Assembly: GCF_900454025.1 (NCBI RefSeq)
Contig: NZ_UGQM01000001.1
Location: 3,410,001-3,474,000, forward strand
DNA: 64,000 nucleotides
Source of the DNA: Mycolicibacterium gilvum
GTDB taxonomy: Bacteria; Actinomycetota; Actinomycetes; Mycobacteriales; Mycobacteriaceae
Direction of reading: 5' to 3'
Positions 8,469 to 16,261 of the stretch are shown one piece after another. A program made the translations under genes and the position numbers. How positions within the stretch are numbered: the stretch's first letter is position 1; each line of letters opens with the position of its first letter. The notes beneath the pieces are model-generated. The model saw only the letters and a list, made by a program, of their open reading frames with translations. It did no database searches and was not told the DNA's origin.

Positions 8469-9335
8469 TCAGCCGGCATCGGACTCGGGGTCGACCAGGC
8501 GGAGCCGCAGGGCGGCGGCGGTGGCAGGTCCGACGACCCCGTCGACCTTCAATCCCGCTGTGCGACGCTGGAATTCGCGGACTGCGGCCTCCGTGTCCGG
8601 GCCGTAGACGCCGTCGATCCGCAGATCGCCGGCATACGCGGCGTAGGCGTGCTTGAGCCGGCGCTGGAGTTCGGCGACCTGCGGTCCGCGTGACCCCCGG
8701 TAGAGCAGCACCTCGGCGTACTTACCCACCGGGACGGTGGGACGGGGCCTCGGTCCACCGCCGACGGATCCGATCCGCGCCGCGACATCGCGCCGCAACC
8801 GGTCCATGTCGATCCCGCCAGGGTCCCATTTGCCCTGGGCGCGGCCGGCGTACTCCTTGTGCCCGATCGTCCGCGTTGCGGGCACTCCCAGCCGCCGGCA
8901 GATCGCCGCGCAGCAGCCGATCAGCGCGACGTACTGGGCGTCGGGCCAGTTACGCCGATGGGGCGCAGTGGGACTCGTGCCGGAGTTCGCGCATTCGATG
9001 CCGATGGTGTGCCAGTTGCCCATGTTCGCCGGCAGCCACGGGTACATCCCCACGCCGGCGTGCCACGCGACCCCGGCGGCGACGACGGTGACCGTGCCGT
9101 CGCGCGCGATGTGCAGTTGCGACAGCGGGCCCGCGAGGTCGGGCCGCCCACGGGCGATGGACTCCGCCGACGCGGTGTCCGACCCGGTGTGGTGGACCAT
9201 CACCCCGCGGATGTCCTTGAAGTCGCCGTGGCCGCGGTTGCGCCAGCCGGGGAATTCGACGACGTCGAGTCCTTCGGCGCGCAGGACCTCGGCCAGCCAG
9301 ACCGGGTCGCCGCGCCACCCACCGGGCTGTGGCAT
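8469..9335 (-). CDS. N-acetylmuramoyl-L-alanine amidase with peptidoglycan-binding domain
   Basis: This 288-residue enzyme would cut the bond between muramic acid and the peptide stem. Residues ~40-190 are an Amidase_2/PGRP-type domain with zinc ligands in H-H-T (48-49), G-H-K-E-Y and K-W-D-P-G. Residues ~205-280 form a PG_binding_1 domain with the D-G-x-Y-G-P-x-T and V-D-G-V-V-G-P-x-T pattern. The ATG follows a strong CAGGAGGTG site. No signal peptide or transmembrane helix is seen, as in mycobacteriophage LysA enzymes and the chromosomal Rv3594 type, so export would need another route. Neighbours are not phage genes. Confidence 0.85.
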   Translation of the reverse strand: MPQPGGWRGDPVWLAEVLRAEGLDVVEFPGWRNRGHGDFKDIRGVMVHHTGSDTASAESIARGRPDLAGPLSQLHIARDGTVTVVAAGVAWHAGVGMYPWLPANMGNWHTIGIECANSGTSPTAPHRRNWPDAQYVALIGCCAAICRRLGVPATRTIGHKEYAGRAQGKWDPGGIDMDRLRRDVAARIGSVGGGPRPRPTVPVGKYAEVLLYRGSRGPQVAELQRRLKHAYAAYAGDLRIDGVYGPDTEAAVREFQRRTAGLKVDGVVGPATAAALRLRLVDPESDAG

Positions 9336-9457
9336 GCGGTGACACCTCCTGAAGACGCCGTGGCGACCATGAAAGCACGACCACGCTACCGAGCACGCGG
9401 GGCCAGTCCCGATCCTGTGAGTGGTTTGTCCGGTCTGCGGAGGGGTAGCCGCACATC

Positions 9458-9943
9458 GTGTCGACAGAACCAGACGAAATCACCAGTTCACCGATCGTGC
9501 GCCGCGAGACGTCGGCGTCGAGGCAACGCGTGTGGTCCGTCCTGGCCGACGGCTGGACGTATTCCCAGTGGGTGGTGGGCAACAGCCGCATGCGGGCCGT
9601 CGATCCGGACTGGCCGCAGCCCGGCAGCACGATTCATCACTCGATCGGGGTGTGGCCCGCAGTGATCAACGACAGCACCGTGGTCGAGTCGTGCACGCCC
9701 GAGCGCGAACTCGTCTTGGTCGCGAACGGGCGACCCCTCGGCAAAGCCCGGATCACGCTGCGCCTCCATGATCTGGACGGCGGCGGATGTCTGATCGAGA
9801 TGGCCGAGGTGCCGGTGTCCGTCCCGATGAAGTGGCTTCCCGACTCCCTGGCCCTCGCGGGGGTTTTTCCGCGCAACCGCGAGACCACGTGGAGGCTGGC
9901 CGCCATCGCGGAGCGACGTACCGACGACGACGTCGTCAACTAG
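9458..9943 (+). CDS. SRPBCC-family (START/polyketide cyclase-like) protein
   Basis: This 161-residue protein has the helix-grip pattern of SRPBCC proteins: an N-terminal strand and helix (R-Q-R-V-W-S-V-L-A-D-G-W), V-x-S-C-T-P-E-R-E-L in the middle and a long C-terminal helix. The GTG at 9458 is preceded by GGAGGGG at 9439-9445, somewhat far away. Such proteins bind hydrophobic small molecules; no ligand can be named. The reading frame ends inside a 17-bp tandem repeat, so the last residues (D-D-D-V-V-N) come from repeat sequence, and the protein end may vary between strains. Confidence 0.75.
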   Translation: MSTEPDEITSSPIVRRETSASRQRVWSVLADGWTYSQWVVGNSRMRAVDPDWPQPGSTIHHSIGVWPAVINDSTVVESCTPERELVLVANGRPLGKARITLRLHDLDGGGCLIEMAEVPVSVPMKWLPDSLALAGVFPRNRETTWRLAAIAERRTDDDVVN

Positions 9944-9997
9944 GCGAAGTCGTCAACTAGGCGAGGTCGTCAACTAGGCGAGGTCGTCAACCAGGCG
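9932..9997. repeat. 17-bp tandem repeat, four copies, spanning a stop codon
   Basis: The unit GTCGTCAACTAGGCGAR starts at 9932, 9949 and 9966; a fourth, partial copy with one change runs from 9983 to 9997. The first copy contains the TAG stop of the upstream plus-strand gene, and the last contains the TGA stop of the minus-strand gene ending at 9987. The array therefore forms the junction between two convergent genes. Slippage could change the copy number without harming either reading frame. Confidence 0.9.
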
Positions 9998-10223
9998 TTC
10001 TGTCGGCGCCCGGCGCGTTGCTCGGATCTCCCGAGGACGGCTCCGCCCCCGACTGGAGCTCACTCAGCCGGGCCTCGAGGATCTGGAGAACCGGCACCCG
10101 CGCCGCGTGTCCGGCCTCGTAGGTCAGCACGGCGGTCAACTGCTCCTCGTCCAGCCCCCGCAACCGGTGTTGCAGGTCCCCGAGGGTCAGTTGGTCGTAG
10201 TCGGCCAGGGGCAGTTCTGTCAT
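9987..10223 (-). CDS. Small conserved protein, helical, resembling lipid-droplet-associated protein tail
   Basis: The 78-residue product starts at ATG 10223, preceded by GAGGAGA at a workable distance; a longer in-frame start at 10256 has no site. It has L-P-L-A-D-Y-D-Q-L-T-L-G-D-L then two helices ending in V-L-Q-I-L-E-A-R-L-S-E-L. That pattern resembles a short domain I associate with actinobacterial lipid-droplet-associated proteins, but this is recognition from memory and the function is unknown. The C-terminal ~20 residues are Pro/Ser/Gly-rich and disordered. The stop lies in the 17-bp repeat array. Confidence 0.6.
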   Translation of the reverse strand: MTELPLADYDQLTLGDLQHRLRGLDEEQLTAVLTYEAGHAARVPVLQILEARLSELQSGAEPSSGDPSNAPGADRTPG

Positions 10224-10296
10224 CGGTGTGTCCCGTCTCCTCGTCGACGACCGCATCGATCGCCGTCGTCAGACATCATTGCCTGCTCGCCGGTCA

Positions 10297-10878
10297 CTAA
10301 ACCCTTCGCCGCGAACGCACGACGCGGGTGACGGCCGCAGCCAGAACCAGCCACGGCGCGCTGACGACGAACGTGTCGATCCAGGTGTGCTTGACGTCGG
10401 TGCGACCCCGACCGATCCGCGAACTCAGCCCGTTCCGCGTCACCTCCGCGCGCAGACCCATTTCGCTCACCGGGTTGTCCGGACGTCCGCGCAGCAACGC
10501 GATCACCCGGTGTTCGGCGACGTCGACACGATCAGCGAAGAGCAGGATGAGCCAGTGCGCGGCGCGCCCCTCGCTGTAGCGGTAAGCGAATCTCCTGAGT
10601 GTCCCGGACGCGCCGCGAAGCGGTTGCGCCGTACCGAATGCCGGCGTGAGGACCCGGTGTTCTATCGATCGCTCGCGGGGCACCGTCTCCGCCTGTCGAT
10701 CAGGGAACTCCCAGTGCGCGCCGGCGTTCAGATCGCGACGCAACTTCGGCACCGAGGGCCGATCGCTCGGGTCGAGGTCGGCTCCCCACCCCGGGATCGT
10801 GGCCCGCAGGTGCTCGACGTCGGGGCGCGGCGGATGCGCCGCGGTGTAGACGGGCAGGTTCTGTTCTGGACTGGCCAT
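10297..10878 (-). CDS. Hypothetical protein with a C-terminal hydrophobic helix
   Basis: This 193-residue protein is not recognised. It has a hydrophilic body rich in Arg and Pro, a hydrophobic strand A-H-W-L-I-L-L-F-A near the middle and a probable transmembrane or amphipathic helix (F-V-V-S-A-P-W-L-V-L-A-A-A-V) close to a basic C-terminus. It starts 13 bases after the zinc dehydrogenase gene on the same strand, so the two are probably co-transcribed. No catalytic motif is visible. Confidence 0.65.
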   Translation of the reverse strand: MASPEQNLPVYTAAHPPRPDVEHLRATIPGWGADLDPSDRPSVPKLRRDLNAGAHWEFPDRQAETVPRERSIEHRVLTPAFGTAQPLRGASGTLRRFAYRYSEGRAAHWLILLFADRVDVAEHRVIALLRGRPDNPVSEMGLRAEVTRNGLSSRIGRGRTDVKHTWIDTFVVSAPWLVLAAAVTRVVRSRRRV

Positions 10879-10891
10879 GGCGTCTCCCGGG

Positions 10892-12040
10892 TCAGTTGGT
10901 GTTCATGACGACGACGGGCTTGATGCAGTCGTCGAGTTTGGACGAGAACATGTGGTAGCCCTCCGCGATCTCGTCCAACGGAATGTGATGGGTGACAATG
11001 TCACTGGGCGTAAGGTAGCCCTGCTGGATATGTGACAGGAGCCGCGGCCACTGCCGTTTGACGGGGCACTGGTTGGCGTTGATCGTCAGGCCCTTGTTCA
11101 TCGCGTCGCCGAACTTCACAGCGCTGAACATCGGACCGTAGGCGCCGACGACCGACACCGTTCCCCCTTTGCGCACCGAGTCGATGGCCCAGTTCAACGC
11201 GACGGGTGAGCCGCCCTGCAGCTTCAGCTTCGCCGAGGTGACATGCATCAGCGCGTTGCCGTCGGCCTCGGCGCCCACGGCGTCGATGACCACATCGGCG
11301 CCGAGATACCCTGTGGCCTTCTTCATTTCGACGACGATGTCGTCGTACTCCACGAAGTTGTACGTCTCGGCATGGGCGAACGACTCGGCCTTCTTCAGTC
11401 GGTAGTCGAGATGGTCGACGACCAGCACACGGCCCGCGCCCATCAACCACGCGGACTTCGCCGCGTACAGTCCGACCGGACCGGCTCCGAAGACGATCAC
11501 CGTGTCGCCTTCGACGATGTCGCCCAGCTGCGCCCCGAAGTATCCGGTGGGCAGTGCGTCGGTGAGCATCAGCGCGTCGTCGTCGCCGAGCCAGTCCGGG
11601 ATCAGAACGGGGCCCACGTCGGCGAACGGAACCCGGACGAACTCGGCCTGCCCGCCGTCGTAGCCGCCGCAGGTGTGGGAGTACCCGTAGATGCCGCCGA
11701 CCGCTGTGGCATTGGGATTCACGTTGTGGCAGTTGGAGTACAGTCCGCGCGCGCAGAAGTAACAGGACCCGCAGAAGATGTTGAACGGCACCATCACCCG
11801 GTCCCCGGGCTGCAGATTCTGCACCGACGACCCCACCTCGTGCACGGTGCCGATGAACTCGTGGCCGAAGGTGTGTCCGACGCGCGTGTCGGGCATGAGC
11901 CCGTGATAGAGGTGCAGGTCCGAACCGCAGATCGCCGCCCTCTGCACGCGCACGATCGCGTCGTTGGGATGTTCGAGGGACGGGACGTCCTTCTCCTCGA
12001 CGCGCACCTTGTACGGGCCGCGGTACGTCATCGCCTTCAT
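10892..12040 (-). CDS. Zinc-dependent alcohol/formaldehyde dehydrogenase (MDR family)
   Basis: This 382-residue enzyme is a medium-chain dehydrogenase close to the glutathione-independent formaldehyde dehydrogenase group. Catalytic zinc ligands are Cys38 (I-C-G-S-D) and His60-Glu61 (G-H-E-F); structural zinc is held by Cys90, 93, 96 and 104. The NAD site reads V-F-G-A-G-P-V-G. The ATG at 12040 follows AGGAAGG; the open frame continues upstream to 12118, but through a hairpin region and without a site. It would oxidise a short alcohol or aldehyde with NAD; the actual substrate is unknown. It is likely in an operon with the following hypothetical gene. Confidence 0.85.
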   Translation of the reverse strand: MKAMTYRGPYKVRVEEKDVPSLEHPNDAIVRVQRAAICGSDLHLYHGLMPDTRVGHTFGHEFIGTVHEVGSSVQNLQPGDRVMVPFNIFCGSCYFCARGLYSNCHNVNPNATAVGGIYGYSHTCGGYDGGQAEFVRVPFADVGPVLIPDWLGDDDALMLTDALPTGYFGAQLGDIVEGDTVIVFGAGPVGLYAAKSAWLMGAGRVLVVDHLDYRLKKAESFAHAETYNFVEYDDIVVEMKKATGYLGADVVIDAVGAEADGNALMHVTSAKLKLQGGSPVALNWAIDSVRKGGTVSVVGAYGPMFSAVKFGDAMNKGLTINANQCPVKRQWPRLLSHIQQGYLTPSDIVTHHIPLDEIAEGYHMFSSKLDDCIKPVVVMNTN

Positions 12041-12342
12041 ATCGGCCTTCCTCTGTCTTTCCTCTTCGGCAAGCTGGGGGCGGGGCGCCCACCACCCACC
12101 AGTTGGCGCCCCGCCCATCGGCAGTTGGTCTGTGGGTCTTGTCCGAGTCGACGGCGTCGGCGCGCTCGACCCTCACTGCCGCCGCGGCATGTTCTCAGCG
12201 GCGGCTTGCTGCCGGATACCCGACCACCGCCCCTCAAACCCCGACAGGGGCGGTGAATATGGCACGGACGTCATGACGTGGGTGCGATACCGTTTCCCTG
12301 CCTGGTGCGACGACGTGATCCAGGTAGAGACGAGGTCGCGTG
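12041..12342. other. Divergent intergenic region with two strong hairpins
   Basis: About 300 bases separate the minus-strand dehydrogenase from the plus-strand SnoaL-like gene. The stretch holds no convincing gene. It contains an inverted repeat with a 12-bp perfect GC stem and 15-base loop (12078-12089 with 12105-12116) and another with a 9-bp stem and 11-base loop (12226-12234 with 12246-12254). Neither is followed by a T-run, so leader structure or operator roles are as likely as termination. Confidence 0.6.
12078..12116 (-). promoter_or_regulatory. GC-rich 12-bp stem-loop in the dehydrogenase leader
   Basis: Arms 12078-12089 (GGGCGGGGCGCC) and 12105-12116 pair perfectly around a 15-base loop, 38 bases upstream of the dehydrogenase ATG at 12040. 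In RNA this would be a very stable hairpin in the 5' leader, or it could end leftward transcription from upstream. The role is inferred. Confidence 0.5.
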
Positions 12343-12741
12343 ATGCAGTCATTCCGGCAGGCCGTGGAGGCACGCGACGAGGTCGCGATCGAAGCACTTC
12401 TCGCCGACGACGTCGTCTTCACCAGCCCGGTGGCGTTCAAGCCCTACGAGGGCAAGCCGATCACCGCGGCCATACTCCGGGGTGTCATGCGGGTGTTCGA
12501 CGATTTCCGCTACACCCGCGAGATCATCGACGGCAACGGGCGGGACCATGCGCTGGTGTTCGAGGCCACGGTGGACGGGAAGAAGATCACCGGCTGCGAC
12601 TTCCTGCACCTCGACGACGAGGGCCTGATCGACGACTTCATGGTGATGGTTCGCCCGCTGTCGGCGGCGACCGCGCTCGCCGAGGCGATGGGAGCGCAGT
12701 TCGACCGCATCCAGCGGGAAGCTGTCGAACGCAGCAGCTGA
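12343..12741 (+). CDS. SnoaL-like/NTF2-fold protein
   Basis: This 132-residue protein has the NTF2-like pattern: an N-terminal helix (F-R-Q-A-V-E-A-R-D), the typical L-L-A-D-D-V-V-F-T-S-P-V loop and E-G-K middle, then F-E-A and G-C-D-F strands. Members are isomerases, hydrolases or binding proteins. The ATG at 12343 lies seven bases after GAGG at 12332-12335; a GTG directly before it (12340) is closer to the site. No partner or pathway is evident. It is convergent with the following hydrolase, with 13 bases between. Confidence 0.75.
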   Translation: MQSFRQAVEARDEVAIEALLADDVVFTSPVAFKPYEGKPITAAILRGVMRVFDDFRYTREIIDGNGRDHALVFEATVDGKKITGCDFLHLDDEGLIDDFMVMVRPLSAATALAEAMGAQFDRIQREAVERSS

Positions 12742-12754
12742 CCGCGCCGGACGC

Positions 12755-13579
12755 TCAGGAGCGGATGAACTCCAGCAGATCTGCGTTGATCACGTCGGCG
12801 TGCGTCGTCGGCATCCCGTGCGGAAAACCGTTGTAGGTCTTGAGGATGCCGTTCGGTAGCAATGCCGCCGACAGCGGCCCGGCGTCGTCGTACGGAACGA
12901 TCTGGTCGTCGTCGCCGTGCATCACCAGCACGGGAATCCGGATCTTTTGGAGGTCTTCGGTGAAGTCCGTCTGCGAAAACGCGACGATCCCGTCATAGTG
13001 CGCCTTCGCGCCGCCCTGCATGCCCTGCCGCCACCAGTTCGCGATGATCCCCTCGACCGGTTCGACGCCCTCGCGGTTGAATCCGTAGAACGGCCCCTCG
13101 GGCACCGCTCGGTAGAAGCCCGCCCGGTTGGTGGCGACCTGGTGCTGAAAGTCGTCGAACACCGACTTCGGAAGCCCGCCGGGGTTGGTGTCGGTCTGCA
13201 CCATCAGTGGCGGCACGGCGGAGATGAGCGCCGCCTTCACGGCCCGGTCCTCCCCATGGCGCGCCAGGTACCGGACGACCTCACCCCCTCCGGTCGAGTG
13301 GCCCACGTGCACGGCGTCATGGAGGTCGAGGTGCTCGACGACCGCCGCGAGATCGTCGGCATAGTGGTCCATGTCGTGCCCGTCGTCGACTTGGCCGGAG
13401 CGCCCGTGCCCTCGGCGGTCGTGGGCGACGACACGGTAGCCGTGCCCGAGAAAGAACATGAGCTGGGCATCCCAGTCATCGGCCGACAACGGCCAGCCGT
13501 GACTGAAGACGATCGGTTGTCCCGAGCCCCAGTCTTTGTAGAAGATCTCGACGCCGTCCTGGGTCGTGATGGTGGGCAT
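12755..13579 (-). CDS. Alpha/beta hydrolase, non-heme chloroperoxidase/esterase type
   Basis: The 274-residue enzyme matches the cofactor-free chloroperoxidase-like esterase group in length and motifs. The oxyanion strand is F-S-H-G-W-P, the nucleophile is Ser95 in G-H-S-T-G-G, an acid lies in H-G-D-D-D-Q-I-V-P and the catalytic His in the F-P-H-G-M-P-T-T-H segment. The ATG at 13579 lacks a clear ribosome site; the open frame upstream is rich in Arg and not protein-like. In vivo it most likely hydrolyses an ester or lactone; the perhydrolase activity of the family is a side reaction. Confidence 0.82.
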   Translation of the reverse strand: MPTITTQDGVEIFYKDWGSGQPIVFSHGWPLSADDWDAQLMFFLGHGYRVVAHDRRGHGRSGQVDDGHDMDHYADDLAAVVEHLDLHDAVHVGHSTGGGEVVRYLARHGEDRAVKAALISAVPPLMVQTDTNPGGLPKSVFDDFQHQVATNRAGFYRAVPEGPFYGFNREGVEPVEGIIANWWRQGMQGGAKAHYDGIVAFSQTDFTEDLQKIRIPVLVMHGDDDQIVPYDDAGPLSAALLPNGILKTYNGFPHGMPTTHADVINADLLEFIRS

Positions 13580-13695
13580 GGCCGGAGAGTACTCCGGAAG
13601 TCGGCCGCAGGCCGGCCGTAGAACCTGACGGAACGCGCCGGCAGACGTCTCCGTATCGCGGCCGCGGACACCGCGACGGCGGTACGATCCCACGC

Positions 13696-14004
13696 GTGTG
13701 GACCGCGCGCGTGTTGGCAACCGTCGGGTTGTCGTTGATGACTCTCGGCCTCTCTCTCTTTCCGCAGACCCCGGAAGCCTCGGCCGATGTCTGCGGTTCG
13801 ATCGGCGGTCGCCATGTCTCGGTGAACGCCTGCGGCAACGTGGCGGACGCGATCGCCCCGTGGGTCCCGCCTCCCGCCGCATACGCGCCGCTGCCCGAGG
13901 ACTACAACGCCGCGCCGCCGCCTCCACCACCGCCTCCCCCGCCCCCGAACGTCAGCGTGTGCGCGAACGTCGGAAGGCGGATCTCCGTGAGCGGCTGCAT
14001 TTAG
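13696..14004 (+). CDS. Small secreted proline-rich protein
   Basis: This 102-residue product has a Sec signal peptide of about 30 residues (hydrophobic G-L-S-L-M-T-L-G-L-S-L ending A-S-A-D), a mature part with four cysteines in two similar segments (V-C-G-S-I-G-G-R-H-V-S-V-N-A-C and V-C-A-N-V-G-R-R-I-S-V-S-G-C), and a run of 11 prolines between them. The two segments look like a duplicated cysteine hairpin. The GTG is leaderless: TACGAT at 13683-13688 lies 7 bases upstream. Function unknown; the signal suggests the cell wall or outside. Confidence 0.68.
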   Translation: MWTARVLATVGLSLMTLGLSLFPQTPEASADVCGSIGGRHVSVNACGNVADAIAPWVPPPAAYAPLPEDYNAAPPPPPPPPPPPNVSVCANVGRRISVSGCI

Positions 14005-14018
14005 CTAACCTCGTCCGG

Positions 14019-14831
14019 GTGTCGTTCTCGCCTGCCTCCGTCGTCGAGACCGCCCTGCTGAACAGTCGCTTGAGGCGCATCGTGCTTGAGGTCGACAATC
14101 CAGCAGTCCTCGACGTCAAGCCGGCCGGCGATTCCGCGGTCGGCGTGTACTTCGACGTCGACGACCATCCCGGCGGCGCCGGCCGCAACTATTCGGTGCG
14201 CCACCAGGACGGCCGGCTGCTCACCCTCGATGTCGTGCTGCACTCCCGCGGTCCCGGTACCGAATGGGCGTCCGAGGCCGCCGCCGGTGATCGTGTCGTG
14301 CTCGATCACGCACGTTCGTGGTACCGGCCGCCGCCCCGCACCGATTGGCAGCTTCTCGTCAGCGACCTCTCCGGACTGCCCGCCACCGCGCGCATCGTCG
14401 AGCAGTTGCCGCGGGACGCCGTCGCGCTCGTGGTCGTCGAGGTCGCTGCGTCCGAGGACCTCGAGTACCTGCCGGGGCATCCCAATGTCACTGTGTTACC
14501 GAGCATCGGGACCGGAAACGGTGCTGCGGCAAGCACACTCATGAGCACTGTCGGAGACCTCGAGCTGCCCGCCGGCCACGGCTACTGCTGGTTCGCCGGT
14601 GAAGCCGCCGAATCCCGCGCGGTACGGAAGTATCTGCGCAGCGAAGGTTGGACGATCGAGCAGTACGACATCACCGGATACTGGCGACTCGACTCCGAGG
14701 CGTGGGACGCCCGATTCGCCGAGGTCGTCGATGACGTCCTCCCCGTCTACGAGCAGGCGCTCACAGCCGGCAAAGGCGACAAAGCGGCCTTCGAGGAATT
14801 CGACGAGGCCTGCGAGCGGATCGGTCTCTGA
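14019..14831 (+). CDS. Siderophore-interacting protein (SIP/ViuB-like flavin reductase)
   Basis: The 270-residue protein matches the FAD-binding ferric-siderophore reductase family. The FAD motif R-N-Y-S-V-R lies near residue 60, followed by G-D-R-V-V-L-D, and the C-terminal half has W-F-A-G-E-A-A-E-S-R-A-V-R and the family end mark G-Y-W-R. It would release iron from siderophores by reducing Fe(III). The GTG start is leaderless, with TAACCT at 14006-14011 seven bases upstream. No siderophore genes are adjacent, and no iron box was recognised. Confidence 0.83.
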   Translation: MSFSPASVVETALLNSRLRRIVLEVDNPAVLDVKPAGDSAVGVYFDVDDHPGGAGRNYSVRHQDGRLLTLDVVLHSRGPGTEWASEAAAGDRVVLDHARSWYRPPPRTDWQLLVSDLSGLPATARIVEQLPRDAVALVVVEVAASEDLEYLPGHPNVTVLPSIGTGNGAAASTLMSTVGDLELPAGHGYCWFAGEAAESRAVRKYLRSEGWTIEQYDITGYWRLDSEAWDARFAEVVDDVLPVYEQALTAGKGDKAAFEEFDEACERIGL

Positions 14832-14833
14832 AC

Positions 14834-15667
14834 CTACTCGTAGCTGATGTTGCCCAGGCCGAAATCTCTTGTGGAGAAGTCGATCTGGGCAGCGGGGTTC
14901 GCGATCGCGGTCGTCATCCCCGCCCCGAACGGGCCTCGGCTGTCGAAGAGCGTCGCAGTTCCGACGGCGAGACCGTCGGCGGCGTGGTGGGAGTCGGCCT
15001 GGATACCCACCCAGTCGTCGACGGGCAGGCGCGACAGTGCGACCGTCAGGTCGCCGTTGATGTAGCCGATGCCGGCGGTGCCCAGATTGGTGACCAGGCT
15101 GGTCGCCTCGGCGACCATCGCGGCGCGGACGAACGGCGAATTGGTCTCCCCGGCAACCACTCTGATGCCGTCGTTGTAGAAGCGCTTCCGTGACGCGTTC
15201 TGGTGCGCGGCGGGCGAGCGCGTCCAGCCCACGTCGTCCGAGCCGACGAACGGTGGCACCGAGCCGTCCGGATCCGGCGGCTGCGCCAGGACGGGTCCGG
15301 GCTCCCACAGCTCCCCGGGAGGCGGCGAGGACGGCCGGTACTGCACGAGGCTAGCCTTGGCGACCGGCCGACCGTCCTGAACCACCTCGCATTCGGCGAC
15401 ACGCACCCGGTGGCCGTCGCGCACCACGGCGATGTTCAGCGTCGTCGGCGCGTTGCGCGCGGCGCGGAACAGGTCCACCGTGAGTCGCACCGGACGCAGG
15501 TCGGCAGACCCGCAGTCCATCTCCAGCCCGCGCGCGGCGAGCCCCACGACCGCCGGGCCGTTGAGATGATCCGAACCCCAATGACTCTGGGCGTACTTCG
15601 TCGGGATGAAGCCGCGCCCGTCCACGGTGAAGTGTGCGGGCTCGGGATCGTCAGTGGATTGCTGCAC
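14834..15667 (-). CDS. Acyl-CoA thioesterase-like protein (double hotdog)
   Basis: This 277-residue protein resembles thioesterase-superfamily proteins with two tandem hotdog domains. The N-terminal half has H-W-G-S-D-H-L-N-G-P-A-V-V-G-L-A-A and R-P-V-R-L-T-V-D-L-F-R; the C-terminal half has N-G-D-L-T-V-A-L-S-R-L-P and G-I-Q-A-D-S. It would hydrolyse acyl-CoA esters in fatty acid or sterol metabolism. GTG 15667 was chosen because the protein-like part begins there; the open frame to 16321 is the shadow of the TspO gene. It is convergent with the SIP gene, two bases apart. Confidence 0.75.
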   Translation of the reverse strand: MQQSTDDPEPAHFTVDGRGFIPTKYAQSHWGSDHLNGPAVVGLAARGLEMDCGSADLRPVRLTVDLFRAARNAPTTLNIAVVRDGHRVRVAECEVVQDGRPVAKASLVQYRPSSPPPGELWEPGPVLAQPPDPDGSVPPFVGSDDVGWTRSPAAHQNASRKRFYNDGIRVVAGETNSPFVRAAMVAEATSLVTNLGTAGIGYINGDLTVALSRLPVDDWVGIQADSHHAADGLAVGTATLFDSRGPFGAGMTTAIANPAAQIDFSTRDFGLGNISYE

Positions 15668-15714
15668 GCCAGTAGTAGACCGTGCCGCCGCCACCGACGC
15701 AGCGCCGGGGTCAC

Positions 15715-16197
15715 TCAGCGGTTGAGCAACCAGATCCGGGTCGACAGCGCCGTCGCGAACGCGCACCACAGCGGGTACGCCGCCAGCGCGATCCCGGCCG
15801 GAGGGTTCACCGCACCCGCGCGCCGGGTCAGGTCGGCGCTGCTGACGGCCAGTGCGCCGGCCAGGGCGGCAGCCGGCCCCAACTGACGTCGATTGAAGAA
15901 CACCCAGCTCCAGCCGGCATTGAGGGCCAGATTCACGGCCAGAGCCCGGGTGTAGGCACGCGCCTGATCGGTGTCGCCGCGGTCGTGCAGCGTGTCGAGT
16001 GTGGACGCCGACACCGCGGCGATATCGGAGTACAGGATGTTCCACGCGATGGGAAAGGCCTTCGGAGGCGGCTGAAAGCCGGGCTTGCGCAGACGCTTGT
16101 ACCAGGTCGACTGGACGGCGGGCCCGGTCGCCAACCCGCCGAGGGCGGCGGCGGCGAACGATCCGCCCGCTGTCTTGGCAAGGGCCGAAAGACGCAT
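15715..16197 (-). CDS. TspO/MBR-family membrane protein
   Basis: The 160-residue protein has the tryptophan-rich sensory protein pattern: W-Y-K-R-L-R-K-P-G-F-Q-P-P in the first loop, P-I-A-W-N-I-L-Y, and L-N-A-G-W-S-W-V-F-F. Five membrane helices are expected. TspO proteins bind tetrapyrroles and sterols; in this window, with corrin genes, a tetrapyrrole link is possible but remote. The ATG follows GGAAAGGA. Typical length for the family is 150-170 residues. Confidence 0.83.
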   Translation of the reverse strand: MRLSALAKTAGGSFAAAALGGLATGPAVQSTWYKRLRKPGFQPPPKAFPIAWNILYSDIAAVSASTLDTLHDRGDTDQARAYTRALAVNLALNAGWSWVFFNRRQLGPAAALAGALAVSSADLTRRAGAVNPPAGIALAAYPLWCAFATALSTRIWLLNR

Positions 16198-16261
16198 CGC
16201 TGGTCCTTTCCACTGAAGCCGACTCTGTACTGAACCGGCAGTTCCCGGTACCCCGTTCCCG

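Noticed and set aside
8469..9335. Prophage remnant suggested by the endolysin-like amidase
   Set aside because: No holin, integrase, portal or attachment-site repeat nearby; chromosomal amidases of this type exist in mycobacteria.
9932..9997. CRISPR array
   Set aside because: Units are contiguous 17-bp copies without spacers and no cas genes are near.
12041..12118. N-terminal extension of the zinc dehydrogenase to 12118
   Set aside because: It would run through the GC hairpin, has no ribosome site, and family proteins start at the M-K-A-M position.
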